DNA of 64,000 bases from Zea mays (GCF_902167145.1 NC_050099.1:240510588-240574587), one strand, 5' to 3'. Shown: positions 30,929-43,037, counted from the stretch's first letter. Translations and numbers: made by a program. The notes: generated by a model from the sequence alone, not told the origin.

Positions 30929-33900
30929 GAAGCAGTGCTCGTCGACTTTCTCCGCGCGAACGCCGAAGTTTTTGCGTGGAGTCCCTCGGACATGCCTGGC
31001 ATACCGAGGGATGTCGCCGAGCACTCGCTGGATATCCGAGCTGGAGCCCGACCCGTGAAGCAGCCTCTACGCCGATTCGACGAAGAAAAACGCAGAGCCA
31101 TAGGCGAGGAGATCCACAAGCTGATGGCTGCAGGGTTCATCAAAGAGGTATTCCATCCCAAATGGCTTGCCAACCCTATGCTTGTGAGAAAGAAAAGGAG
31201 GGAAATGATGGATGTGTGTAGACTATACTGGTCTAAACAAAGCATGTCCGAAGGTTCCCTACCCTCTGCCTCGCATCGATCAAATCGTGGATTCCACTGC
31301 TGGGTGCGAAACCCTGTCTTTCCTCGATGCCTACTCAGGGTATCACCAAATCAGGATGAAGGAGTCCGACCAGCTCGCGACTTCTTTCATCACACCCTTT
31401 GGCATGTACTGCTACGTTACTATGCCATTCGGTTTGAGGAATGCGGGTGCGACATACCAAAGGTGCATGAACCACGTGTTCGGAGAGCACATTGGTCGAA
31501 CGGTCGAGGCTTACGTCGATGACATCATAGTCAAGACGAGGAAAGCCTCCGACCTCCTCTCCGACCTTGAAACGACATTCCGGTGTCTCAAGGCGAAAGG
31601 CATAAAACTCAATCCTGAGAAGTGTGTCTTCAGAGTCCCTCGAGGCATGCTCCTGGAGTTCATCGTCTCCGAGCAGGGCATCGAGGCCAACCCGGAGAAA
31701 ATTGCGGCCATCACCAACATGGGGCCCATCAAGGACTTGAAAGGAGTACAGAGGGTCATGGGATGCCTTGCGGCTCTAAGCCGTTTCATCTTGCGCCTCG
31801 GCGAAAGAGGCCTACCTCTGTACCGCCTCTTAAGGAAGACCGAGCGCTTCACTTGGACCCCCGAGGCCGAGGAAGCCCTCGGGAACCTAAAGGCGCTCCT
31901 TACCAGCGCTCCCATCTTGGTGCCCCCCGCTACCGGAGAAGCCCTCTTGATCTACGTCGCCGCTACCACTCAGGTGGTCAGCACCGCGATCGTGGTCGAG
32001 AGACGAGAAGAGAGGCATGCATTGCCCGTCCAGAGGCCGGTCTACTTCATCAGTGAAGTACTGTCCGAGACCAAAATCCGCTACCCGCAAATCCAGAAGC
32101 TACTGTACGCGGTAATTCTGACGCGATGAAAGTTGCGACACTACTTCGAGTCTCATTCGGTGACTGTGGTGTCATCCTTCCCCCTGGGGGAGATCATCCA
32201 GTGCCGAGAGGCCTCGGGTAGGATTGCAAAGTGGGCGGTGGAGATCATGGGCGAGACAATCTCGTTCGCCCCTCGGAAGGCCATCAAGTCCCAAGTCTTG
32301 GCGGACTTTGTGGCTGAATGGGTCGACACCCAGCTTCAAGCAGCTCCGATCCAACCGGAACTCTGGACCATGTTTTTCGACGGGTCGTTGATGAAAACAG
32401 GAGCGGGCGCGGGCCTGCTTTTCATCTCACCCCTCGGGAAGCACCTCTGCTACGTGCTGCTTCTCCATTTCCCGGCGTCCAACAATGTGGCCGAGTACGA
32501 GGCTCTGGTTAACGGGTTGCGCATCACCATCGAGCTAGGGGTTCGACGCCTCGACGCTCGTGGTGACTCGCAGCTTGTCATCGACCAAGTCATGAAGAAC
32601 TCCCACTGCCGTGACCCGAAGATGGAAGCCTACTACGATGAGGTTCGGTGCCTGGAGGACAAGTTCTTCGGGCTCAAGCTCAACCACATCACCCGACGAT
32701 ACAACGAGACTGCGGACGAGCTGGCTAAGATAGCCTCGGAGCGGACAACGGTTCCCCCGGACGTCTTCTCCCGAGATCTACATCAACCCTCAGTCAAGAC
32801 CGACGACACGCCCGAGCCCGAGAAGGTCTCGGCCCTGCTCGAGGTGCCCTCGGCTCAGCCCGAGGCACCCTCGGCCCTCGAGGGTGAGGCACTGCGCGTC
32901 GAGGAAGAGCGGAATGGGGTCACGCCTAATCGAAACTGGCAGACCCCGTACCTGCAATATCTCCACCGAGGAGAGCTACCCCTCGACAGAGCCAAAGCTC
33001 GGCGACTAGCGTGGCGCGCCAAGTCGTTCGTCTTGCTGGGTGACGGGAAGGAGCTCTACCATCGCAGCCCCTCAGGCATCCTCTAGCGATGCATATCTAT
33101 CGCCGAAGGTCAGGAGTTATTACAAGAAATACACTCGGGGGCTTGCGGTTACCACGCAGCAACTCGAGCCCTCGTTGGAAATGCCTTCCGATAGGGTTTC
33201 TACTCGCCAACCGTGGTGGCCGACGCCACTAGGATTGTACGCACCTGCCAAGGGTGTCAATTCTACGCAAAGCAGACCCACCTGCCCGCTCAGGCTCTGC
33301 AAACAATACCCATCACCTGGCCGGTTGCTGTGTGGGGTCTGGACCTCGTCAGTCCCTTGCAGAAGGCACCCGGGGGCTACACGCACCTGCTGGTCGCTAT
33401 CGACAAATTCTCCAAGTGGATCGAGGTCCGACGCCTAAACAACATCAGGTCCGAACAGGCGGTGGCGTTCTTCACCAACATCATCCATCACTTTGGGGTC
33501 CCGAACTCCATCATCACCGACAACGGCACCCAGTTCACCGGCAGAAAGTTCCTGGACTTCTGTGAGGATCGCCACATCCGGGTGGACTGGGCCGCCGTAG
33601 CTCACCCCATGATGAATGGTTAAGTAGAGCGTGCCAACGGCATGATTCTGCAAGGACTCAAGCCGCGGATCTACAACGACCTCAACAAGTTCGGCAGGCG
33701 ATGGATGAAGGAACTCCCCTCGGTGGTCTAGAGTCTGAGGGCAACGCCGAGCTGAGCCACGGGCTTCACGCTGTTCTTTCTAGTCTATGGGGCCGAGGCC
33801 ATCTTGCCCACAGACTTAGAATACGGTTCCCTGAGGATGAGGGCGTACGACGACCGAAGCAACCGAACCAACCGAGAAGACTCACTGGACCAGCTGGAAG

Positions 33901-34178
33901 ATGCTCGGGACATAGCCTTACTACACTCGGCGCGGTATCAGCAGTCCCTGCGATGCTACCACGCTCGAGGGCTTCGGTCCCGAGACCTCTAGGTGGGCGA
34001 CTTGGTGCTTCGGCTACGACAAGACGCTCGAGGGCGTCACAAGCTCACGCCTCCCTGGGAAGGGCCATTCATCATCGCCAAGATTTTGAAGCCCGGAACA
34101 TACAAGCTGGCCAACAGTCAAGGCGAGGTCTACAACAACGCTTGGAACATCTGACAGCTACGTCGCTTCTACCCTTAA
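30929..34178 (+). pseudogene. pol: Gypsy pol (reverse transcriptase, RNase H, integrase), degraded
   Basis: Continues from gag-protease in the same frame to a shift at about 31190-31215, then stays in a second frame to TAA at 34176-34178. Reverse transcriptase: PKVPYPLPRIDQIVD, FGLRNAGATYQR and catalytic YVDDIIVK (31511). RNase H: MFFDGSLMKTGAGAG near 32370 and RGDSQLVID near 32560. Integrase: CQGCQFY zinc site, WGLDLVSPL, IITDNGTQF and VERANGM giving the D-D-E set (33330-33645), then a C-terminal region with RQDARGRHKLTPPWEGPF. In-frame stops at 32127, 33084, 33192, 33621, 33729, 33753, 33990 and 34152 abolish activity. Homology continues through every stop, so the decay is by substitution rather than rearrangement. 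Confidence 0.9.
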
Positions 34179-34399
34179 GATGTTTTCAAGTCGTTCATAC
34201 ACCTCGTTTACATACGGCAACAAAGTCTAACCATCAAGGAAGGGTCAGCCTTGCCTCGGCAAAGCCCGACCCTCCCTCGGGGGCTAGAAGGGGCGAACCC
34301 CCTCTGCGTCAAAATTTTCCTCGGAAAAAGTCTTTCTGCCAGAACATCTTTCGTGCTTTTCGACTACTTCGAAAGTGGGATCCTGAAAACGATGGAGTA

Positions 34400-35410
34400 C
34401 ACGTAAGCAGGCAAGGCCGACCGAGCCGAGGGACTCCTACGCCTCCGAAATACGGATACCTCACTCATCACCTTCTGCGATAAGTAACTCACGCTCGGAT
34501 AAGCAATTCCGCTGAATGAACAAGTCTTAATGCTCGAAAACTTTTCTGCCGAAACGATTTTTCGTGCCTTCTCGACTACATCGATAACAGAATCCTACGG
34601 ACGAGTAAGAGTACACGTAAGCGGCAAGGCCGACCGAGCCGAGGGACTCCTATGCCTCTGGGATACGGATACCTCACTCATCACCTTCCGTGAAAAGTAA
34701 CTCTCACTCGGACAAACAATTCTGTTACCGACAAATAAGTCCTGATACTCGAAACAAGGGGAAAAGAAACGCAGCTTTACAACACGATGACGATATGTTT
34801 GGGCCTCGGTGGCCACAAAAAACATACACACACTACAGATAAACTGTTCCTGCAGGATCAGACATCAGTGGGGGAGCAGCAGCACCCTCGGCGTCGACTC
34901 CACCTTCGGCGAAATCCGACCCGGCCTCGGACGACGACACGGTCGAAGGATCTCCACCTCGAAGGAACCTGTCGGCACCACGCCTGGGCCATCGCCGCTA
35001 GGGTCTCCTCTAGGAACCCGGCCCGAGCAGACGGCTCAACCGGCCGCTCCGTAGCCTCAGCCAGCTGTCCCCCGAGGACGTGAGCCTGGCTCATGGCCTC
35101 GGCAACCCGACTCTGGCGTCGGTCCCGCTAGTGGACAGCCCGGCCAGGCTCCGCCCGATGAAGCTTCTTTTCGAGCCCACTCTGCCTCTGTCCGTGCTGG
35201 CACCGCTGCCTCTTGCTCCGACTCATCGCAGAGCGGCCGGGGGTTCCTTTAACTAAGCAAGAGAAGCCTCGGGCGGAAAGGCCGACCGAGCCGAGGGACT
35301 CCTACGCCTCCGGGATACGGATACCTCACTCATCACCTTCGCACGAGGCAAATCACACTTGGTTAAGCGGTTCAGTTAGCCGACAGGCGAGTCCTAGTGC
35401 TCGAAATGAG
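34400..35410 (+). repeat. Three dispersed direct repeats in the gypsy 3' region
   Basis: The string AAGGCCGACCGAGCCGAGGG followed by ACTCCTA.GCCTC and TACGGATACCTCACTCATCA occurs at about 34413, 34624 and 35278, each followed by related AGTAACTC.C.CTCGGA or similar sequence. Units are about 150-210 bases and the third is separated by 400 unrelated bases. Confidence 0.8.
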
Positions 35411-35483
35411 GAAAAAACACGGCTTCACGCCAAAATACATACATGTTCAGGCCCCGACAGCCGTAATGAACAGACACCGGCAC

Positions 35484-36287
35484 TCAAGGTGCCATTACAG
35501 ACAGAACTTCGGTTCCACCCCCACAGGTACAAACAACCCCCCACATTGGAGGGCCTACGGGGCGACAAAACCCCAGGTGGCTTGCCGACGCCCGCTCCGG
35601 CAGTAGCGACAACGACCTCCGCTCCGGGCGACCAAACAGCGGCAGCGATGACCTCAGGGCAGACGCTGCTGCGACAAGGCCCTCGCCCAACTCGAGGGGC
35701 GAGGACAAGCTAGCAAGGCCGTGGAGCCAGAGGTCAGTCCGCGGGAGGCACCGACTATCTCGTCGGCAGAGAAACCTCTTCCGGCTGCCTCGGTGGGAGG
35801 TGGCACCGGAAGCAGCGCCGAAGCCGCTCAAGCTGGAGAACCTGACACGCGGCAGCTGCCAGCGCCACGGACGGCGAACGCCCTTCCCCCCGATCACTGA
35901 GGGAAGGAGCGGGCCACTGCCCGCGCGGAGACAGGCCCCAACTCGGCGCACTCCCCTCCCCAGCACTGATGATGAACATCCTTGAAGCTGAGGGAGGGGC
36001 AGAGGCCGCAGCTCGGCTTGCTTCTCCCCACCATCGAACTGGTGGTCACCGTCTTGGGTGACCACCGGCAAGGGGATGCAGCAGGGCCGCCTGATGAAAA
36101 TCCTTGAAGCCGAGTGATGGCTGAAAGGTACCAACTTCCGCGAAGTCACGTTCCTCCAACGATGACAAGACGAAAGCAACGCGAGCGCTCCCCATCCGGG
36201 GACTCGGAAGGTGGAAGGACGCGACGCATGAGGAGAGTGCGAAGACATGGCTGCCATCCAAGGGGGTCGCCCTCCTTTTAAAGGCAA
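35484..36287 (-). CDS. Antisense open frame, 267 residues, unknown (low confidence)
   Basis: An uninterrupted minus-strand frame starts at 36287 and stops at 35484, opposite to the element's own direction. The protein begins MPLKGGRPPWMAAMS and is rich in Ser, Arg, Gly, Leu and Pro, with no domain I recognise. Antisense frames in this position are known from Tat-lineage elements, and it is notable that this frame is open while gag-pol of the same element has 13 stops. GC-rich DNA produces long frames by chance, so coding is unproven. Confidence 0.3.
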   Translation of the reverse strand: MPLKGGRPPWMAAMSSHSPHASRPSTFRVPGWGALALLSSCHRWRNVTSRKLVPFSHHSASRIFIRRPCCIPLPVVTQDGDHQFDGGEKQAELRPLPLPQLQGCSSSVLGRGVRRVGACLRAGSGPLLPSVIGGKGVRRPWRWQLPRVRFSSLSGFGAASGATSHRGSRKRFLCRRDSRCLPRTDLWLHGLASLSSPLELGEGLVAAASALRSSLPLFGRPERRSLSLLPERASASHLGFCRPVGPPMWGVVCTCGGGTEVLSVMAP

Positions 36288-37180
36288 CTCTCCCCACTTG
36301 CGTCCTCAGCCGTCGCGGACTGAGTCTTCACCAACACGCTCCAAGGTCTTCCCCCTACGACACGGTGGCTGGGTCCCACGCGTCATGCAAGCTGGCCCAG
36401 GACAGAAGAGGCCAAACCGCCGCGCGCGGTGCGCGTAACTGCCCAGCGGTTACAAGCGCTCCTCCACTTTCGCCTAGACCGGCGGGTGAAAGGGCGGACC
36501 GCCATGCAGGCGGCATGCAACCGCACCAAGGGGGCGCACCCTTTCGACTCCGACGCACCCAGCATGGGGGCCAGGCCCACACGTCATGTAACTGGCGCGC
36601 CGGTTACTACGTGCGGGAAACTGCACCGCCACTTGCGCCAGTACCGCGCCTTCTCGACTGCGGAACCAGTGCCGCGACTCGAGGCAACCCTACGCATGGC
36701 CCAACAGTGCCAACCGAGCACATCGGTCACGGGTCAGTCAGCCGCGGGAGAAGGCGCGACGGTCGATACGGCCAGAAATGGGCCGGCAGTAATGGCGGCG
36801 GCAGGCGGGCGGAAGCAGCGGTCAAGTCGTCTGCAGGCTCACGTCCCCTCCTGGGACAGCGAGAGAGCCCTCTCCCACGGCGTGAAGACAACGCGCCCGT
36901 ATTCCGTTCCTCGAACGGCCCGCGCACGCACAACGGCTGCCCCGCGAACCACTCGTCTCGTCGCATTAACTCTGCGGCAGGACAGACGGCACCTTTGGCA
37001 GGCGAAGCAGGCGACGCTTCACCTCCGCCATAATGACCGCGTCAAAAAAGGTGTGCCACGTCGTTCGATTTCGTATCCTTTTCCTCTTCCTCTTTCTCTC
37101 TCTTGCTACAGGGACCGGGAAAAGGGATACTCCGAAAGGGATCCTTCTCCGCGAAGGAAGCGGACCCCGAGCCCCCCTAC

Positions 37181-37470
37181 TGATCAGAGGTTCGAAGGCT
37201 GGCCCCTCGGAAGGGTTCGACAGCCGCCTCAGAGCACTCGGGCTCCGAGCCCTCCTACTGATCATAGGTTCGAAGGCTGGCCCCTTGGAAGGGTTCGACA
37301 GCCGCCTCAGAGCACTCGGGCTCCGCGCCCACCACTGGTCAGAGGTTCGAAGGCTGGCCCCTCGGATGGGTTCGACAGCCGCCTCAGGCCACTCGGGCTC
37401 CGCGCCCACTACTGATCAGGGGTTCGTAGGCTGGCCCCCGAAGGGTTCGACAGCCGCCTCAGACCACGCA
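37181..37470 (+). repeat. Four tandem copies of a ~77-base unit
   Basis: TGATCAGAGGTTCGAAGGCT starts at 37181 with relatives at 37259, 37336 and 37413. Each is followed by GGCCCC(T)CGGA.GGGTTCGAC and AGCCGCCTCAG.(G)CACTCGGGC. The last unit is slightly shorter. Confidence 0.88.
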
Positions 37471-38183
37471 GAGCGAGGGATGACTCTGGGTACGTCCGAT
37501 ACATGGCCGAGGCTCAGGCTACGCTCCCGAGGTACCCTAGGACATTTCCGAGACCAGCAGGAGTGATTCTGTAACGGAATCCCATCAGAGGGAGGCATCG
37601 AGCCCTCGGACCCTATCAAACGGGACCGGGTCCGGCAAATCACCGGCAAGTACTTTTGGAGCACGCCTCTGGGCCACTAGCCAACCCTTATCGAACGGGG
37701 CACGGACGTCCACTCGGATCACCCGTTAGCAACTCACTGGAGACACCATGTTCGGCGCCCTCCGAGGGCAACATGGCGCTTTCCCCACCCCCTCCTCCTT
37801 GCGGAAAGGCGACGCAGGGGCATATGAAAAAAGCCAAGTCAGTCCTTGACCGTCCTCTCGCTCTGTGCGGAGGCTCGGGGGCTGCTCTCGCAAACCCGGC
37901 TCCGGCCAAACCGTTGACAGCGTCAACATACCAGCCCGAGAACTTGGAACCTGACTATGCACCCGGGCTACGACCAGTTCGCATGAGGGAACAACCAGAC
38001 CGGCCGAAGCATCACGAAACGCGCTAAGACCTCGAAGGAGTCAAACCACTCCTCCGAGGCCTCGGGGGCTACACCCGGTGGGTGCGCTCGCGCGCACCCA
38101 TCGGAACGAAACGCAACCGAGAAAGGCCGGTCCCCTTGCAAAAAAGTGCGACAAAAGCCTTCAAGCGAGTACTAACACTCCCT

Positions 38184-38201
38184 TCGAGGCTCGGGGGCTA
38201 C
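38184..38201 (+). other. Polypurine tract of the gypsy element
   Basis: GAGGCTCGGGGGCTAC directly precedes the 3' LTR's TGTCGAGGACC. The TCGGGGGCTAC form is the plus-strand primer expected here. Confidence 0.75.
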
Positions 38202-39691
38202 TGTCGAGGACCATAATTAGGGGTACCCCCAAGACTCCTAATCTCAGCTGGTAACCCCCATCAGCACAAAGCTGCAAAGGCCTAATGGGCGCGATTCAGG
38301 TCAAGGCTCCGTCCGCTCAAGGGACACGATCCCGCCTCGCCCGAGCCCAGCCTCGGGCAAAAGCAGTCGACCTAGGAGAATTCACGTCTCGCCCGAGGGT
38401 CCCCTCAAGCAACGGACACACCTTCGGCTCGCCCGAGGCCCAGGCTTCGCGGAGAAGCAACCTTGGCCAGATCGCCACGCCGACCGACCGTATCGCAGGA
38501 GCATTCAATGCAAGGATCGCCTGACACCTGATCCTGACGTGCGCTCCTCAGTCGACAGAGCCGAAGTGACCGCAGTCACTTTGCCGCTCCACTGACCGAC
38601 CTGACAGGAAAACAGCGCCGCCAGCCCTGCTCCGACTGCTGTGCCACTCGACAGAGTGAGGCTGACAGCAGCTAAGTTCAGCCTCGGGCGCCATAGGAAG
38701 CTCCGCCTCGCCCGACCCCAAGGCTCGGACTCAACCTTGATGCCGGACGACGGACTCCGCCTCGCCCGACCCCAGGGCTCAAACTCAGCCTCGACCTCGA
38801 ACGACGGACTCCGCCTCGCCCGACCCCAAGGCTCGGACTCAGCCTCGACCTCAGAAGACGGACTCCGCCTCGCCCGACCCCAGGGCTCAGACTCAGCCTC
38901 GACCTCGGAAGACGGACTCCGCCTCGCCCGACCCCAGGGCTCGGACTCAGCCTCGACCTCGGAAGACGGTCTCCGCCTCGCCCGACCCCAGGGCTCAGAC
39001 TCGACCTTGACTTCGGAGGAGCCTCCGCCTCGCCCAACCTCGGGCTCAGGCTGACCACGTCACAGGGGGGGCCATCATTACCCTACCCCTAGCTAGCTCA
39101 GGCTACGGGGAACAAGACCGGCGTCCCATCTGGCTCGCCCCGGTAAACAAGTAATGATGGCACCCCGCGTGCTCCATGACGACGACGGCTCTCAGCCCCT
39201 TACGAAAGCAAGGAGACGTCAGCAAGGATCCGACAGCCCCGACAGCTGTACTTCCACAAGGCTCAAGTACTCCTCCGACGACCATGACATCACATGAACA
39301 GGGCGCCAAAACCTCTCCGACTGCCACGACGACATGTACTTAGGGCTCTAGCTCCTCTCTGCTAGACACGTTAGCACACTGCTACACCCCCATTGTACAC
39401 CTGGGCCCTCTCCTTACGCCTATAAAAGGAAGGTCTAGGGCTCTCGTACGAGAAGGTTGGCCGCGTGGGAGAACGGGCTGGTGGACAGTCTCTCTCTCTC
39501 CCTCGCGGACGCTTGTAACCCCCTACTGCAAGCGCACCCGATCTGGGCGCAGGACAACATGGAGGTCGCGGGTTTCCCCTTTGCCGTTTTCCCGTCTCTG
39601 TGCTCCGTCTCGCGCTGACCCATCTGGGCTGGGACATGCGGCGACAATTTACTCGTCGGTCCAGGGACCCCCCGGGGTCGAAACATCGACA
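38202..39691 (+). repeat. 3' LTR of the gypsy element
   Basis: 1490 bases, TGTCGAGGACCATAATTAG...GTCGAAACATCGACA. The 54-base tandem unit starts at 38701 with about 6.5 copies. Both terminal motifs carry point changes relative to the 5' LTR (GAGGACC for GGGGATC; CATCGACA for CGCCGACA). Confidence 0.93.
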
Positions 39692-39696
39692 ACAGT

Positions 39697-40815
39697 AGAT
39701 CAAGTGATGGCAGGAAAATCCCCATCATCAAACGCGTAACTCCTGGAATTACTATAAAAAACTTTTGATAACACTCCGCGTGTCGTAACTCCCTAAAATG
39801 AAATCCCTCACCATACCACGGCCGTGCATTGCCTTGGCTCGACTCGGTGGTGGCGCGCACACGTGTGGCACTTATTCATCCTTTTCTCAACAACTCAAGG
39901 TAGAAAAATAAGGTCCAACCATATAAATTATGTTAACATCCTATCAACGTCGTGTATGGTACTAAACCATAATACACATAATTTAATATGAGCCTTTAGG
40001 GTTTAATCAAATATTTCATATGGGTCAAGACCATAATATAACTAAATAATCCCCACAAAATTCTTGGCCATGAATTAAACAATCTCAAAGCCACTATTCT
40101 TTGATATACTAGAGTTTTGATGGATATTATTAAGTTGAGTATTCACCTAGAACAAGGGTTACACTTATTCACGTCTGAACAATGGACCATGCCTTGAATT
40201 GACAATTTTGTGTGAGGTGAGTTTCACCAAAGTTCTTTTCTGTTACTAGGCTTCTATATGCATCCCCTAGTTTTGAAGTATATAAGTCACACTCTGAGGC
40301 CTTTCATGAGTATCTAGAGATCACCCACATCTCATAGGCTATGAATATTAGTCAAACTCATATGGTGTGCTCCTTCTAGGATGTTCTATAGACCAACATC
40401 CCTAGTTAAATAAGACACTTAGTTCACATTAAAAATTTAATCAACCTACCATAAGTTAAAGAAGAAACATGCATCTCTAACAATCTAGATCTTATTATAA
40501 AGAGTCTCTCCATTAGTCAACCATTAGCTTGTTTGACCATTATACTTCACGAGATCTTCAATCACATAGAACAATTACCACTATGGAATGCCTTCAAATC
40601 GATCTCAAGCCCATTTACCTTGATGCACCTTCTATTGCATGATATGTCAGACCCTTTGTAAACTATCTATAAGGTTCCTAGATATATGGACATAGTCCAA
40701 CACTATCACTTTAGTGTTCCTCTGTTTTTTGACATATTTCAACTGCCATTTCTCATGCATCATAGACTTCATGTTATCCTTAGAACTATTCACTTTGACC
40801 ATCACTATTTGATTA
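39697..40815. other. Unassigned AT-rich flank
   Basis: No gene, repeat unit or element border was recognised between the gypsy TSD and the LINE fragment. The composition would suit an old degraded retroelement, but no motif supports that. Confidence 0.4.
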
Positions 40816-42990
40816 TCACAGTTCATGGAGATAGTTAAATTTCAGAGGTGCCTTTAACTTCCAAATATCTTTATTGAAATTAGGGGTATTTCTGAGCATC
40901 AGGGCCACGTAGTGTGATTTAACTGAGAATCTACCATTAGAGGCAAGGTTCCAGAAGAAGGAATCCATGTCATGGGACAACTCCATACCTTGGATGCGTG
41001 ATAATAAAAATAGCCATTCAGCCAAGCTAGCTCCAAATAGCTGTCTTTGCCAGGAAAAGGTAGGAGGGAACACAGTCATTGCTTCTGCTATAGTTATGGA
41101 TTTATGTCTCACAATGTTATACATGGCTGGATATTGGTATTTTAAAGAGGACCCATCGAGCAATGTATCCTCCCAGAACCTTACCTGTGATCTGTCTTTT
41201 AGGGGAAAGGAGCCATAGCGAAAAAAAGCTGGCTTTACTTTCATTAAGCCAGACTAGAAGTGGGAATCCCCAAGTTTCCACTCAGCCTGAGACAAAGGTT
41301 TTGAGCCTACATATTTATTGCAGAGAAGTTGTTGCCACATTCCGTTAGAGGTGAGTAGTTTGTATATCCATTTGCTAAGGACGGCAATATTCATCGTATT
41401 CAACTCTAGGATACCAAGGCCCCCTTGATCCTTAGGTTGACACAGAATATCCCATTTGACAAGTCTATTTTTCCTTTTGCTTGCATTCCCCTGCCAAAAG
41501 AATCTTGAACAGAAATAGTCAAGCTTCCTAATAACTCCTTTAGGAAGGGGGAAGAAGGACATCATATACATCGGTAAGCTATTGAGCACTGACCTAATCA
41601 AGTTCAAGCATCCTTCGATAGATAGGTGTTTCCCTTTCCAACTGCTAAGGCTCTTTTCAAAGCGCTCTTCAACTTTAGCCCAATCCCTAATTCTTAATTT
41701 TCTGAAGTGAATTGGAATACCAAGGTAGCTGATGGAGAGTTTCCCTGGCTTACATCCAAAGAGTTATGTATATTGTTCTAACTTCTCTTGGGCAACCCCA
41801 AAACAAAACACCTCACTCTTAGGAAAATTGATCTTTAGACCCGAAGCTTGTTCAAATGCAAATAGAAGCAGCTTCATATTGCACGCTTTGTCCATGTCAT
41901 GGTCCATAAAGAGTATAGTGTCATCTGCATACTGGAGAATTGAGAGTCCGACATCCACAAGGTGCAGAATTAGTCCCTCGAACTGTTCTTCCAATATAGC
42001 CCTACTGATGAGAACTTTTAGCAAATCCACCATTATATTGAATAATAGAGGGGACAAAGGGTCTCCCTGTCTGAGCCCTTTTTTGTTTGGAAGTAGTGTC
42101 CAACATTATCATTGAAATTTACCGCTACACTTCCACCCGAGATGAAGGTTTTAACCCAAGATATCTATTTGGGTGAGAAACCCTTCATTCAGAGTGCCTA
42201 GAAAAGAAAAGGCCACCTCACCTTATCATAATACTTCTCAAAATCTAGCTTTAGAATTACCCCACTTTGTTTTTTTTTGATGGAGTTCATGTATTGTTTC
42301 GTGTAGGATTACAACCCCTTCCAAAATAATACGACCTTTAATAAAGGCAGACTGAGTCGAGCTAACAACCTTATTTGCCACCGATCCTAACCTATTGGTG
42401 GCCACCTTGGTGAAGATTTTATAGATCACATTCAGAAGACAAATTGGCATATACTGTAGAATAATATTTGCCTCCTGAACCTTAGGAATGAGGGTTAATG
42501 TTCCAAATTGAGGCTAAATAGGGGGAGATAACCCTTGGCTAAATCCCTAAACATTTGCATTAAATCATCCTTGACAGTTTCCCAGAACTGTTGATAGAAT
42601 TCAGCCGGAAACCCATCAAGACCTAGAAGCCTTATTGTGGTTCATTGAAAAGATAGCCTCCCAAACCTCGCTTTCCAAAAAATCTACTGTAAGGAAGCTA
42701 TTTTCCTAACTAGAGATCTGGGGAATATCTTGATTAAAGGATTCATCTAAAGTGAAGGAATTTTTCTTCGGCTCACCAAATAAATCCTTGTAGAACTGAG
42801 TAATAAAACTTGTAAGCTTAGCATGACCTTCAATCTTAGAATCGCCATTCTCAAGCGAGAAGATTCTCTTTTTCCTTCGCTTACCATTGGCAATCAAGTG
42901 GAAGTATCTTGTGTTGTTATCCCCAAGGAGAACATTCCTTGTCTTTGTCCGTTGATAAAACTTAATTTCCTCTTCTCTAAGAAATCGTCC
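40816..42990 (-). pseudogene. LINE (L1-type) reverse transcriptase fragment
   Basis: Minus-strand pieces of an L1-type LINE second protein, in order from the right. A piece with RYFHLIANGKRRKKRIFSLE and the SFITQFYKDLFGEP motif (42706-42900). Reverse transcriptase start RPICLLNVIYKIFTKVATNRL then QSAFIKGRIILEGV (42238-42450). GLRQGDPLSPLLFNI across a frame change near 42060. Catalytic YADD in ILQYADDTILFMD (about 41921-41931). Then C-terminal segments with GVIRKLDYFCSRFFWQGN (41254-41607) and VKSHYVALMLRN (40816-41244). The endonuclease and N-terminal part are missing; the fragment starts abruptly at the AT palindrome, consistent with 5' truncation, and the zinc-knuckle end is also absent. 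Several frame changes show it is dead. Confidence 0.88.
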
Positions 42991-42991
42991 C

Positions 42992-42993
42992 TA

Positions 42994-43037
<44 letters not shown>

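Larger units (their letters stand above)
34179..38183 (+). other. Long 3' non-coding region of the gypsy element
   Basis: Four kilobases between pol and the polypurine tract, GC-rich, with two sets of direct repeats and overlapping long frames on both strands. Tat-lineage elements are known for such an interval, sometimes with an antisense gene. Plus frames at 36365-37033, 36429-37415 and 37033-37566 overlap each other and partly consist of tandem repeat, so they are not called genes. Confidence 0.6.
23361..39691 (+). mobile_element. Huck/Flip-like Ty3/gypsy retrotransposon (Tat lineage), 16.3 kb, with nested insertions
   Basis: Complete but dead. Both LTRs, primer-binding site, gag-protease, pol and polypurine tract are in order on the plus strand, flanked by ACAGT at 23356-23360 and 39692-39696. 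The LTRs start TGTCG.GGA.CATAATTAG and end in CGACA. A 3-kb CACTA transposon is inserted just after the primer-binding site. Gag-pol carries 13 in-frame stops and one frameshift. A long 4-kb interval between pol and the 3' LTR is typical of the Tat lineage. The LTRs differ at many positions and by two tandem-repeat units, so it is older than either the first Opie or the recent copia element. Confidence 0.93.

Noticed and set aside
36365..37566. Plus-strand frames of up to 328 residues in the gypsy 3' region
   Set aside because: They overlap each other in different frames, lie in GC-rich DNA and partly consist of the 77-base tandem repeat; no domain recognisable.
38641..39058. Opposed frames of 137 and 126 residues in the gypsy 3' LTR
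   Set aside because: Products of a 54-base tandem unit divisible by three; not genes.
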